64,000 nucleotides of DNA. Source: Gloeobacter violaceus PCC 7421. Lineage in GTDB: Bacteria; Cyanobacteriota; Cyanobacteriia; Gloeobacterales; Gloeobacteraceae. The stretch covers positions 2,604,001 through 2,668,000 of the forward strand of contig NC_005125.1 in assembly GCF_000011385.1 (NCBI RefSeq), in the 5' to 3' direction. The translations under genes were made by a program, and so were the position numbers. The notes under the pieces were generated by a model that saw nothing but the letters and a program-made list of their open reading frames with translations, was not told where the DNA came from and did not search any database. Shown one piece after another: positions 17,402 through 25,961 of this stretch (position 1 is the first letter of the stretch; the number at the start of each line of letters is the position of its first letter).

Positions 17402-18019
17402 GTGCTCAACGGCAAGGGCGGCGTCGGCAAGACGACGACGGCCGTCAATCTGGCGGCGGCGCTGGCAGAAAACAGGCGCGTGCTGCTAGTCGACGCCGAT
17501 CCCCAGGGATCCGCCTCCTGGTGGGTGGAGCGCAACCCGGCAGGACTCGGCTTCGATGTGGCCCAGGAGACCGCACCGCAGCTGTTGAGCAACCTGCGCT
17601 CGCTGGAAGATTATGCCGTGGTCGTGGTGGACACCCCCCCGGCGTTGGCTTCGGAGGCCCTGGCGGCGGTGGTGCCGGTGGCCGACTATCTGGTGTTGCC
17701 CACCCCGCCTGCTCCGATGGATCTGGCGGTGCTGGTGGAGACGGTGCGCCGGGCGGTGGTGCCCACCGGCGTCGCCCACCGGGTGCTGCTCACCCGCGTC
17801 GATCCGCGCAGCGTCGGGGAGGCTCTCGAAGCACAGAACACCCTGACGGAGGTAGGTATTCCTGCCTTTCACACCTTTATCCGCGCCTACAAAGCCCACG
17901 AGCGCGCCGCCCTCGAAGGGTTACCCATTACCCGCTGGCGGGGCAAAAACGCCCGCGAGGCCGAAGCCGACTACCGGCGGGTCGTCGACGAACTGCACCG
18001 TGACTGGGAGAAACGATGA
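17402..18019 (+). CDS. ParA/MinD-type ATPase
   Basis: A 205-residue P-loop ATPase with the deviant Walker [17 protein letters not shown] at the N-terminus, [12 protein letters not shown] (A' region), VVVDTPPAL (switch II) and [11 protein letters not shown]. It is a short ParA of the orphan chromosomal or plasmid type. The start is uncertain. GTG 17402 has an AGGA site 8 bases upstream but leaves only MLN before the P-loop. The frame is open upstream to CTG 17384 and would add LARILV, which restores the usual first strand. The 3' end overlaps the next gene by 4 bases, the usual arrangement for ParA and a ParB-like partner. Confidence 0.88.
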   Translation: MLNGKGGVGKTTTAVNLAAALAENRRVLLVDADPQGSASWWVERNPAGLGFDVAQETAPQLLSNLRSLEDYAVVVVDTPPALASEALAAVVPVADYLVLPTPPAPMDLAVLVETVRRAVVPTGVAHRVLLTRVDPRSVGEALEAQNTLTEVGIPAFHTFIRAYKAHERAALEGLPITRWRGKNAREAEADYRRVVDELHRDWEKR

Positions 18020-18564
18020 CCAGAAAACGCCTTTCAGATTTGCTGCGCACCGAACAGCAAAAAAATCACACCCACGCCGATGAGCCCCTCTGCGAGCAGA
18101 CGGCAGCAGAGGAAGCGACCACTCCCACCGAGGCGCAGGAGCCGCAGCGGACCACGCGCCGCAGCCCGACCAAGGCCGATCTGGAGGTGACCATCGCCGA
18201 ACTTAAGGTGCAGCTGAGCGAAGCGCAACAGGCCAGTGCCGCTTACCAGCAAGCATCGGCCCAGGCCAGGGCGCGCATCGAGGAGCTGGAGCGGCAGCTT
18301 GCCGCAGCCCACAAGACCCCCGCCGACTCCCTGCACCAGTTGCAGGCCAAACTTGACGCCGTGCAGCAAGAGGCCCTCCAACTGGCCCAGGCCAACAGCC
18401 GCCTGCTCGAAGAGATCAAAAGCCTCAAGCAAGAACCCAGTCCGACCAAGCCGACAGCAGCTATCCGGCCGGTTGTTCCCAAACCGATCCCAGCTTCCCG
18501 TCCCAGATTATCTGTCCCGACTGCGGAACCCACGGACGCGCAAATTCCCGACTGGATGCTCTAA
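18016..18564 (+). CDS. Coiled-coil partner protein of the ParA-like ATPase
   Basis: A 182-residue hydrophilic protein. The N-terminus [16 protein letters not shown] is followed by a low-complexity Glu/Thr/Ala region. A long coiled coil (about residues 55-140, [20 protein letters not shown] onward) and a Pro-rich tail end in PDWML. No ParB nuclease or HTH motif is visible. Its 4-base overlap with the ParA gene strongly suggests a functional pair, perhaps positioning a cargo on the nucleoid. Function otherwise unknown. Its TAA stop shares bases with the stop of the convergent glycosyltransferase gene. Confidence 0.7.
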   Translation: MTRKRLSDLLRTEQQKNHTHADEPLCEQTAAEEATTPTEAQEPQRTTRRSPTKADLEVTIAELKVQLSEAQQASAAYQQASAQARARIEELERQLAAAHKTPADSLHQLQAKLDAVQQEALQLAQANSRLLEEIKSLKQEPSPTKPTAAIRPVVPKPIPASRPRLSVPTAEPTDAQIPDWML

Positions 18565-19853
18565 GTGCCGATTGCCGTGCGATGTTCCCCTTGGCTGGGG
18601 TGCAAGGCGGCAGGAACCGATTTGTCGCTTCGGAGCAGTTGCTGGTAGACAGCGACCAGTTCGCCGTTGAGTTTATGAATATTGTATTGTGATTCCACCC
18701 GTTCCCGGCCGGCCCGGCCGAACGCAGGCCAGATTTGCGGGTTGCTCACCAGGTAGCCGAGTTTTTCGACGATCGCCTCGACGTCGCGCTCGGGTACCAG
18801 AAAGCCTGCGGCACCATCTTCTACCAGTTCGGGAATCCCTCCATGCCAGGTGCTTACTACAGGCAATCCCATCGCCATTGCTTCTTTGAGCGTGTTGGCA
18901 GGTCCGTCCTCGTCTCCCTGCCTGCTGGTCACACTCGTGGAGATGAAAAGCTGAGCACCATCGAGGATTTCGATAATCTCCGCCTGATTCTTAGCACCCA
19001 GCAGTCGAATGTACCCCCCGGCCTGCAGCTGCTCGATCAGCCGCTGCAAATGTGAATGCAGTGGCCCGTCGCCGACAATGTCGTAACGAATATTGGCGTG
19101 TTTCTGCGCAAGCCTGGCAACAGCACTCATCGCATATTCGAGCCCTTTTTTATCCGTCAAGCGACCAACAGTGACAATTCGAATGCAACCGTCCGATGGC
19201 AGTGTGCGCATAGCGAATCGAAAGCGATTACAATCGATTCCTGAGGAGTGTACGAGAATCTTTTTTTCGTCGCACCCAAGCTCGATCAGTCGCTTTTTGA
19301 AGCACTCGCAGTTGGGTAAAAATAGATCCCCATTGTCAAAAAGCGATCGGTAAACGGCGTTGCCGTGTTTGCGTAGGTACATGCTGATGTCGTACCCGCG
19401 AAAGGAAGTCACAAGCTTGGCGTCCAGAGCCAGCATGTGCCGCAGCGAAGCTCCCAGCAAGCCCAGCGGTCCGAACTGTCCGTGGATAATATCGTAGTGT
19501 CCCTGGCCTCGAAGCCCTCTTAGTACACTCAGCAAGTTCAACAGCGGCACTGCCCCATATTGTCGGAGCGCACCCAAGTAGCGCAGCAGCAGCGACGGAT
19601 TGTCGCGGATGACATCAAGCAACAGGCCCAGGCCGTGGAACCCGCGCAGGAGACGGCCCTTCTTGGGCAGGGCGTAGTGGCAGCGCTCGAGAAGCCGGTA
19701 CTTCTGGACGTCCGGATGATTGAGGGCAGCGCGACCCGGACGCATGGCGTAGATGTCGACCGAATGTCCCAGATCGATAAGCCCGCAAACCTGGTTCAGG
19801 ATAAAGGTCTCCGAAAGGGATGGAAACTCGTTAACTAAGAAGGCAATGCGCAT
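18561..19853 (-). CDS. Family 4 glycosyltransferase
   Basis: A 430-residue GT-B fold enzyme. The N-terminal domain begins IAFLVNEFPSLSETFILNQV, as in colanic-acid and exopolysaccharide WcaL/AmsK-like transferases. The C-terminal GT4 domain has VTVGRLTDKKGLEYAM, the DGPLHSHLQRL acceptor-loop region, and the EX7E region EAMAMGLPVVSTWHGGIPELVEDGAAGFLV. It probably adds a sugar to a lipid-linked exopolysaccharide intermediate. It is transcribed with the upstream GT2 gene (42 bases apart). Confidence 0.88.
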   Translation of the reverse strand: MRIAFLVNEFPSLSETFILNQVCGLIDLGHSVDIYAMRPGRAALNHPDVQKYRLLERCHYALPKKGRLLRGFHGLGLLLDVIRDNPSLLLRYLGALRQYGAVPLLNLLSVLRGLRGQGHYDIIHGQFGPLGLLGASLRHMLALDAKLVTSFRGYDISMYLRKHGNAVYRSLFDNGDLFLPNCECFKKRLIELGCDEKKILVHSSGIDCNRFRFAMRTLPSDGCIRIVTVGRLTDKKGLEYAMSAVARLAQKHANIRYDIVGDGPLHSHLQRLIEQLQAGGYIRLLGAKNQAEIIEILDGAQLFISTSVTSRQGDEDGPANTLKEAMAMGLPVVSTWHGGIPELVEDGAAGFLVPERDVEAIVEKLGYLVSNPQIWPAFGRAGRERVESQYNIHKLNGELVAVYQQLLRSDKSVPAALHPSQGEHRTAIGT

Positions 19854-19895
19854 AGCAATCTATCCCGCGAAGAGGAAACATTCGTGTCGCTCTGT

Positions 19896-20891
19896 TCACC
19901 CTTGAGAACGTGCGGCATACCGGCGGGTCAGCCACCAGTTCAAAGGCCGGTCGAGGCGCAGTAACACCTGCTCGATCACGATCGAAAATGGCTTGCCAAG
20001 CAGCGAAAACTTTCTTGCCCAGGGCCGAATGAGCGTCATGCGTCTGCGCCAACCCAGGCGCTTGTAGCGATTTTTGAAGAACTCGTCCTCGGTCAGGTTC
20101 CATTTTTGACGAAAGTGCTGCAGGCTCGACCATTCCCATGCGTCACTCCAGCGGAGCATGTAGAAATGGATATCCTGCCACTGCAGGGGTGGACCCGGCA
20201 GGTAAGTCACCACCGAGTCGGGTTCGAAGTAGACCGTCCCACCGGATTGAGAAACCATCATCGAAAAATCGATATGTTCCCTGGTGTTGAGCATGGCCTC
20301 GTCCAGCTGGCCAATGCGCTCAAAGATGTCGGTGCGGACCAGAACGCAGTGGAATTCGGCCAATTCGGTCGGCTCGCGGCGAAGACGAGAGCGCACCTCG
20401 TCGACCGTTCGGTTGGCCAAATAGATTTTTTCGTGGGCACGGCGCTGAGCCGAACCCTGGCTGCCGGTCGTGGCAATATGCGCTTCCCCGCCGGCACAGT
20501 GGATAATCCGGTGTAAAGGTTGACCAATGCAGGTGAGTGGACTGACCACCGCTGCGCCGGTTTTTTCGGCGCACTCTACCAGGGCGTTCAGCCAACCCGG
20601 CGCCACGATGACATCGTTGTCCATAAAGACGACATACTTGCTTTGAACCCGGGCAAGACCAGCGTTTCTTGCCCGATTGGGAGGCAGGTATTCTTCGAAT
20701 TGAACGAGTTCAAAGGATCTATTTTTTGCCTGCTCTTCAAGATATAGGCGGACATCAGGTGGCGACCCGCCATCCACATACACCAGGGCGAAGGGCTGTT
20801 CTGTGTGCTCGTAGATACTGTCGAGCGATTGGCGAGCGGCACTGAAGCGCTCTCGGGGTACAACCACAATCGTGACCAATGACTCAGTCAT
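19896..20891 (-). CDS. Family 2 glycosyltransferase
   Basis: A 331-residue GT-A enzyme. It starts with VTIVVVPRERFSAARQSLDSIYEH, has the nucleotide-binding NRARNAGLARVQSKYVVFMDNDVIVAPGW block with the metal-binding DND, and a later EHIDFSMMVSQSGG acceptor-region motif. ATG 20891 is preferred to 20945 because the Rossmann strand then follows immediately. It heads a two-gene polysaccharide unit with the GT4 gene. Confidence 0.85.
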   Translation of the reverse strand: MTESLVTIVVVPRERFSAARQSLDSIYEHTEQPFALVYVDGGSPPDVRLYLEEQAKNRSFELVQFEEYLPPNRARNAGLARVQSKYVVFMDNDVIVAPGWLNALVECAEKTGAAVVSPLTCIGQPLHRIIHCAGGEAHIATTGSQGSAQRRAHEKIYLANRTVDEVRSRLRREPTELAEFHCVLVRTDIFERIGQLDEAMLNTREHIDFSMMVSQSGGTVYFEPDSVVTYLPGPPLQWQDIHFYMLRWSDAWEWSSLQHFRQKWNLTEDEFFKNRYKRLGWRRRMTLIRPWARKFSLLGKPFSIVIEQVLLRLDRPLNWWLTRRYAARSQG

Positions 20892-21224
20892 TCTGACTTC
20901 CTCAACTACCAATGCGTTGCAGAAAACGGACTTTTTATCGTCCATGGTCGTCAGAAGATTATCATTCGGCCTTGCCGGAGAATAGCCGCGATTCTACTGT
21001 AGTTTTGCCACGAAATCGCTGTATGGCCTTAGAGACTGTATCCCTCCATCCATCCAAAATGTGCTGCAATCCCGGACAGGGTAAAGGAATAAGGCCTTAC
21101 TTCTTTTGTTTGCCAGTCCGTGTAGATTCTCCTAGGGGAAATTACTACAGCTGGTTTCCAGGGAGTCACCGTCTGGCAGCGGACTGCATAGGGGTTTCGG
21201 TAACGATGATACTATCGATAAGTA
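20892..21224. other. Intergenic region without a recognisable gene
   Basis: Between the divergent GT2 gene and tRNA-Val. It should contain the promoters for both; no convincing protein gene, repeat or riboswitch was seen. Confidence 0.4.
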
Positions 21225-21297
21225 GGGCAATTAGCTCAGTTGGTAGAGCACCTCGTTTACACCGAGGCTGTCGGGGGTTCGAGTCCCTCATTGCCCA
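21225..21297 (+). tRNA. tRNA-Val (anticodon UAC)
   Basis: 73-nt cloverleaf. The acceptor stem GGGCAAT pairs fully with ATTGCCC, followed by discriminator A. The D arm is GCTC/GAGC, and the anticodon arm CCTCG/CGAGG has loop TTTACAC with anticodon TAC. The T arm is GGGGG TTCGAGT CCCTC, with one wobble or mismatch. CCA is not encoded. An accessory, partly decayed region begins immediately downstream. Confidence 0.95.
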
Positions 21298-21394
21298 TGC
21301 ATTTTGAATTGCGGTCTAAAGAAGCACTAACGGATCTACCGGAGATCGCTCTTGAGATCGCGGGATAGGAGATTTTCCAGGAAGAGACAACCCC

Positions 21395-22780
21395 ATGCGC
21401 ATCGCTGTCCTGTGCAATGACACCCGCGGTGGTATCCAGCCCTACGTCGCACTGGGGGTGGGGCTGCAGCGGGCCGGCCACGAGGTGCGGGCGGTGGCGC
21501 CTGCGGACTTCGCGCCGATGTTCGCCGAGGCGGGGTTGCCCCTGGCACCGCTGTCGGGGAGCACCGAAGCGGCGCTCCGGAGCGCGACCGGCGTAGCCGC
21601 GCGGGGAACGATCGCCAGCATGCGCTTTGCGGCTCGCGAGCTGACGGCGCATATCCAGATATGGACAAGGGAGACGCTGGCCGCTTGCAAAGATGTCGAT
21701 GTGCTCACCGGGGGCGTGGGCGGCATGGTAATCGGATTGTCGGTCGCCGAAAAGCTCGCCAGACCGTTTATCGAGGCGCATCTGCAGCCGGTGGGCGCGC
21801 CAACGGACGCCTACCCGGGTATTTTGCTGCCGGGGGTGTCGCGGCGGTTGGGAAGCTTCGGCCTCTATCTGAGCCATTACCTGTCGGAGATGGCGCTGTG
21901 GATGCCCTTCCAAGCCGCAATGGCCTCGGCGAGGCAGAGGGTGTTGCGGCTTTCGGGGCGCCCGCTCGCGGCAAACAATTATCCAGTACTGTACGGCTTT
22001 AGCCGCTACGTGCTGCAGGTGCCCGTACAGAGTGACCGGCCTCGGCACGTCACCGGGTACTGGGTGCTTCCGGCACCGCCGACGTGGAAGCCGTCACCTG
22101 CGCTTGAGGTCTTCCTCACCCGCGACGGTCCGGTGGTCAGTATCGGCTTCGGCAGCATGGCGAACGACGACCCCGCGGCGGTGACGGCGCTTGTACTCGG
22201 TGCTGTGCGCAAGGCGGGTGTGCGCGCGGTGCTGCTCTGCGGGTGGGGTGGGCTGGCTTCCCTTGGCTGTGCTGACGACGTGTTTTTCGCCGACGCCCTG
22301 CCCAACGACTGGCTTTTCCCGCGAGTCACCGCCGTGGTGCACCATGGCGGCGCGGGCACGACGGGCGCCGCGCTGCGAGCCGGGGTCCCTGCCCTTGTTG
22401 TCCCTTTCACCATGGACCAGCCTTTTTGGGGCGCGCGGGTGGCGGCGCTCGGTGCGGGGCCGACGCCGATTGCGCGGGCTCGCCTTACGCAGGAGCGCCT
22501 TGCTGACTCGATCCGCCAAACTGTGGCCGACGAGAGGATGCGCGCGCGGGCTGCACTCCTCGGGGTGCAGATCCGCGAAGAGAACGGCGTCGCCGAAGCT
22601 GGGAGATCGCCGGAGCCCCGGAAGGAAGTAGCCACATCGAAGATTGGGTTGCCCTTCTGGCCGGACTGTTCGTGCCACTCCCGCTCCCAAGCCTTCACCC
22701 GCCCAAACAGCGGCAACACCTCAACATCGAATACCTGTCGGCATGCGTCGCTGAAAGCTGCCTTCGCTTCGGCGTACTGA
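21395..22780 (+). CDS. UGT-type glycosyltransferase (GT1) with an aberrant tail
   Basis: The first about 402 residues match the GT1/ErfG glycosyltransferases used on sterols, macrolides and carotenoids. They run from an N-terminal MRIAVLCNDTRGGIQPYVALG, through DVLTGGVGG and the acceptor region, to the nucleotide-sugar block HHGGAGTTGAALRAGVPALVVPF...DQPFWGARV. The native sequence ends near IREENGVAEA (about 22600). The remaining about 60 codons are the antisense of a truncated cas3' gene and have no family similarity. About 10-15 native C-terminal residues seem lost. The sugar-binding core is intact, so the enzyme may still work. Confidence 0.85.
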   Translation: MRIAVLCNDTRGGIQPYVALGVGLQRAGHEVRAVAPADFAPMFAEAGLPLAPLSGSTEAALRSATGVAARGTIASMRFAARELTAHIQIWTRETLAACKDVDVLTGGVGGMVIGLSVAEKLARPFIEAHLQPVGAPTDAYPGILLPGVSRRLGSFGLYLSHYLSEMALWMPFQAAMASARQRVLRLSGRPLAANNYPVLYGFSRYVLQVPVQSDRPRHVTGYWVLPAPPTWKPSPALEVFLTRDGPVVSIGFGSMANDDPAAVTALVLGAVRKAGVRAVLLCGWGGLASLGCADDVFFADALPNDWLFPRVTAVVHHGGAGTTGAALRAGVPALVVPFTMDQPFWGARVAALGAGPTPIARARLTQERLADSIRQTVADERMRARAALLGVQIREENGVAEAGRSPEPRKEVATSKIGLPFWPDCSCHSRSQAFTRPNSGNTSTSNTCRHASLKAAFASAY

Positions 22781-24195
22781 GCCTTCACCGTGGAGTGTCC
22801 AAGCTTGTAGGCAATCTTTAAAGACTGGATTGCCCCCCAGCGCTTGTAGTATCCGCTGAATTCGTTGATCCGGCGGTAGTGGGTGTGAATCTGCTCGTTT
22901 AAGAAGAAGCGGTCGAAGGTGCCGCCTGCGACAAAAGATGCTTCCGGGCCATCGAAAAGACGCTCGACGAAAAAGTTTGGGGCCAGAGCAATCGCCTTGA
23001 AGTAATCAAAGGGAACGAAGCCGCTGGGGGATTCGTAACCGTCATGGCGACCGAGGCGACCAAGGCGTTGGATAAAATTGCCCGCATCCGACGACTCAAA
23101 AATCAGGAAATTGATCTTGAAATCGACGCCCACATCGATTGTGCTCGTGCCCGTCACAAGATCGGCTTCCAAGGATGCACGCCGCGCTGTCGCTCCGGTG
23201 AGGCCGGTGTTCTCGCGCACAGTGAGTCCCGCCGTCGCAAAGACCGCTTGGAAATGGGGCAGCAGTCGCTTTACCGAGGCAATGGAGTTGAGGATGATTG
23301 CCCCCCGGCTGCCGGAATGGACCCGGAAGTACTCCAGGATCTGGGGTGCATTCTCCCGCAGCCACGCCTCCGAGGCGCGGGGCGAGGGCTCAAGACGGAT
23401 AAATTCCAGTTCCAACCCCCGGCTCACCCGCCGCCAACCCTGGGCTGCAAGCGCTTGTGCCTCGGCCTCGTCTTCGGGCGAACGGTAGCAATCGGCCGCC
23501 TTCGGATCGATCTCGCGAACGTTGAACCCCGCCAGCCGCAACCGTTCAATCAACTGCGGATCCGGTGTCGCCGACAGGAACATAAACTTTTTGCGCCCCA
23601 TCGTGCAGCGCATCAGCAGCAGTGTGTTGAGCACGGCGGCCACCTGGGGCGGCCCAAAGACGTGGAATAATAGCTCGAAGTCGCTGTCGAAGCGCTGCCA
23701 CAGCCTATCCGGGCTATCCTTCTGCGTAATGTACGCGCCCCGGTGCAGGTAATGGAAAATATCCGGGTTGGTCAGCAGCACTTCGCGCTGGGCACCCAGG
23801 CCCGACAACACCGTTCCTTTTCTGAGACCTGCCTCGCGGGCATAAACCTCCAGTTCCGGGCCGCTCAGCCGCACCAGCCGCGGTTCCCAGCTCGGTGCAA
23901 ACTGCCGGATGTACCCGCGCACCTGCCCTTCCTGGTCCCGGGCAAGTTCATTCGTCGGATACAGGCCGATCGTCTCCAGCCTCCGCGTCAGCACGCCCAG
24001 GTAGGCAGCCAGGCTCTTGCCGTCGCCGGTCATCGCCGTGTTCACGATGATGTCCACTTCGGGATCGTCCAACGCGAGCAGGGTCTGTGCCTGATGCCAG
24101 GCCAGGTGTTGCCAGCCGGGTGGTAACTGTATCCCTTTGGGTAAAGTGGTGGCGGGGCGTGAGAAGACGGGCTTTAACAGAAGGGTGTCGGACAT
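22604..24195 (-). pseudogene. cas3: Type I-D CRISPR helicase cas3' (cyanobacterial type), truncated and lacking its DExH motif
   Basis: About 530 native residues of a type I-D Cas3' helicase. Blocks include LPPGWQHLAWHQAQTLLAL, the Walker A NTAMTGDGKSLAAYL (residues 52-66), GLYPTNELARDQEGQ, LTNPDIFHYLHRGAY, FLSATPDPQLIERLRLAGF, GAIILNSIASVKRLLPHF, GTSTIDVGVDFKINFLIFES and FIQRLGRLGRHDGYES. Two defects are visible. The segment that normally reads FDEFHVF (Walker B) is reduced to ELLFHVF at about residue 178, so the DE pair is gone. The 3' part after NPIFDVATSFRGSG is replaced by antisense glycosyltransferase sequence, the frame running on to 22006. No other I-D effector or adaptation gene follows. 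Start ATG 24195. Confidence 0.82.
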
Positions 24196-24289
24196 GCACG
24201 GAAACTCCTGGATTACTTTCAGCATCTCACAGGAAATTCAGCCGTTGCAAGCCAAAGTACACGGACACTCTCTGGAATAAGAGGACGCG

Positions 24290-25144
24290 ATGAGCCGCAA
24301 GCAACAGACGATTACGCTTTCGTTGGGAGAGACGGATAAAGCGCGACTAGAAGCCTTGGCGTTGGAACTTGGGACGCTCTGGGGGGAGCGACCCAATATT
24401 ACCCAGCTGGTCAAAGATATTGCCCAGCGCCGATTGCTCGTCGCCCGCAACGCGGATTGGCCGGAGGAGCGGGTGCGGGCACTGGTGCAGGCTGCAAACG
24501 TGCTTCTGGATATCGGAGAGTCCGATGCGGCCGGCGTGCTGGGGCGTTTGCTGCTGGAGCGGGGCGAAGTGAGCGGGCCTTTGCGCAGCGAGTTGGAAGC
24601 GCGTTTTGTCGGTTCTCAAGTATCCTGGCGCGCAATTATCGACCACCACATCCGCCGAGCCCAGCCGTTTCGACTGCTCTATCAGGATGCCGCCGAACGT
24701 TCCTGGCAGTTCACAGTCCGCTATGCCCGCGTGCGCTTTCGGGAGAAGCGACTGTATCTGGAGATCTGGAGCGAAGAGTGTGAGGGCAACGAGGAGATCC
24801 CGGAACTTTCCCACAACTGGAGCCTCAGGCTGGACCGGTTGCAGGGTGTCGAGATAGTGCCTGCTTCCGGAGGATGGCGCGTGGGACCGGACACCATCGA
24901 GGCAGAAATGCATCTATACGATCGCCTGGCCCACGCCTATCTTCCCCGCCCGGAAGATGCCCTCTGTGAATGGTTGGAAGGACAGCCTGTGCGGCGGGTC
25001 GTTCGCCGGGTCATTTCGAGTTTTTGGTTTTTGCGCGAAGTTTTCCCTTACGGTCCTGAGTGCTTGATCGTGAGCCCCGAGAGTATACGCAAACGTGCCT
25101 GGGAGCGACTTCAGCAGATGTGTCGGCGTTACTTCACGTCCTGA
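24290..25144 (+). CDS. WYL-domain protein, divergent from cas3' (CRISPR-linked regulator)
   Basis: A 284-residue protein. The N-terminal region (residues 1-55, ITLSLGETDKARLEALALELG...ITQLVKDIAQRRLL) resembles a ribbon-helix-helix or winged-helix segment. A WYL domain is centred on residues 115-200: AIIDHHIRRAQPFRLLYQDAAERSW, VRFREKRLYLEIWS and SLRLDRLQGVEIV. A C-terminal extension contains VRRVISSFWFLREVFPYGPECLIVSP. WYL proteins of this type sit divergently next to type I-D cas3 in cyanobacteria and are thought to sense a ligand and regulate the operon. It appears intact although its partner locus is not. Confidence 0.82.
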   Translation: MSRKQQTITLSLGETDKARLEALALELGTLWGERPNITQLVKDIAQRRLLVARNADWPEERVRALVQAANVLLDIGESDAAGVLGRLLLERGEVSGPLRSELEARFVGSQVSWRAIIDHHIRRAQPFRLLYQDAAERSWQFTVRYARVRFREKRLYLEIWSEECEGNEEIPELSHNWSLRLDRLQGVEIVPASGGWRVGPDTIEAEMHLYDRLAHAYLPRPEDALCEWLEGQPVRRVVRRVISSFWFLREVFPYGPECLIVSPESIRKRAWERLQQMCRRYFTS

Positions 25145-25200
25145 CGCACTGCACATCGGGAGCTTCCGCTAGGATCAAGCTACTTGTCGCAAAGCTTCCT

Positions 25201-25767
25201 ATGGTTTCTGTCACCCTGACCCTCGACCCGGTCATCCAGCTTGGACGTGAACAGTTTTACCAGTTGTGCCGGCTCAACCGCGACGTACAGTTGGAGCGGT
25301 CGGCAAGCGGGGAGTTGATCATCGTGGCACCCGTCGGTGGTGTGAGCGGCGGACGCGAGGCGGACCTGATCACGGACTTGAACCTCTGGAATCGCGAGGT
25401 CCGTTTGGGAAAAGTGTTCAGCTCCTCGACGATCTTCAGCCTTCCAGGCGGCGGAGATCGCTCCCCCGACGCCGCCTGGGTGCGGCTGGAGCGCTGGGAA
25501 ACCCTCACAGCGGAGCAGCAGGAAGCCTTTCCACCCCTCTGTCCGGATTTCGTCATCGAGCTACGCTCACGCACAGACAGACTCGAACCGCTCCAGGCAA
25601 AGATGCAGGAATATCTCGACAGCGGGCTGCGCTTGGGCTGGCTCATCGATCCTCAGAATCGAAAGGTCTACATTTACCGCCAGGGGCAAGGGGCCGCAGC
25701 CGTGCCGATGCCTGTGGTGCTGTCGGGGGAAGAGGTTCTACCTAGTTTTTCGCTTTATGTAACTTGA
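25201..25767 (+). CDS. Uma2-family (DUF820) putative PD-(D/E)XK nuclease
   Basis: A 188-residue protein with the Uma2 layout: LTLDPVIQLGREQFYQLCRLNRDVQLERSASGELIIVAPVGG, the active-site Asp in SPDAAWVRLERW, then CPDFVIELRSRTDRLEPLQAKMQEYLDSGLRLGWLIDP and a final VYIYRQG strand. The fold is that of restriction-endonuclease-like enzymes. The family is greatly expanded in cyanobacteria and its function is unsettled. Start ATG 25201 (MVSVTLTLDPV) is chosen over 25060, which lies inside the WYL gene. Confidence 0.85.
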   Translation: MVSVTLTLDPVIQLGREQFYQLCRLNRDVQLERSASGELIIVAPVGGVSGGREADLITDLNLWNREVRLGKVFSSSTIFSLPGGGDRSPDAAWVRLERWETLTAEQQEAFPPLCPDFVIELRSRTDRLEPLQAKMQEYLDSGLRLGWLIDPQNRKVYIYRQGQGAAAVPMPVVLSGEEVLPSFSLYVT

Positions 25768-25821
25768 CTTTCCAGAGCAGTTTGGGGTTGCCCGCCGCGC
25801 AGCCAAACCACCGCCAACCCT

Positions 25822-25867
25822 CTCCAGAGGGCAGGTTTCACCCTGACGCCTGAAACCTGCTCTGGAG
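25822..25867. repeat. Imperfect 17-bp inverted repeat
   Basis: Arms CTCCAGAG-GG-CAGGTTTCA and TGAAACCTG-CTCTGGAG pair over 17 bp with a two-base bulge, around a short CCCTGACGCC-type loop. There is no T run, so a simple terminator is unlikely. It lies just before the broken XRE/PemK module and could be a small mobile (MITE/REP-like) element. Confidence 0.55.
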
Positions 25868-25961
25868 GCGGTTGCCCTCTCAACGATGCACACCTCGGTT
25901 GACAAACAGGTTAAAACTTAATCTGGTTGTCAACCAAAGCGACATTCAAGTACAGCATCTT

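Noticed and set aside
17131-18003. Plus-strand frame overlapping the ParA gene
   Set aside because: Arg/Gly-rich shadow of the ParA codons; the P-loop is in the other frame.
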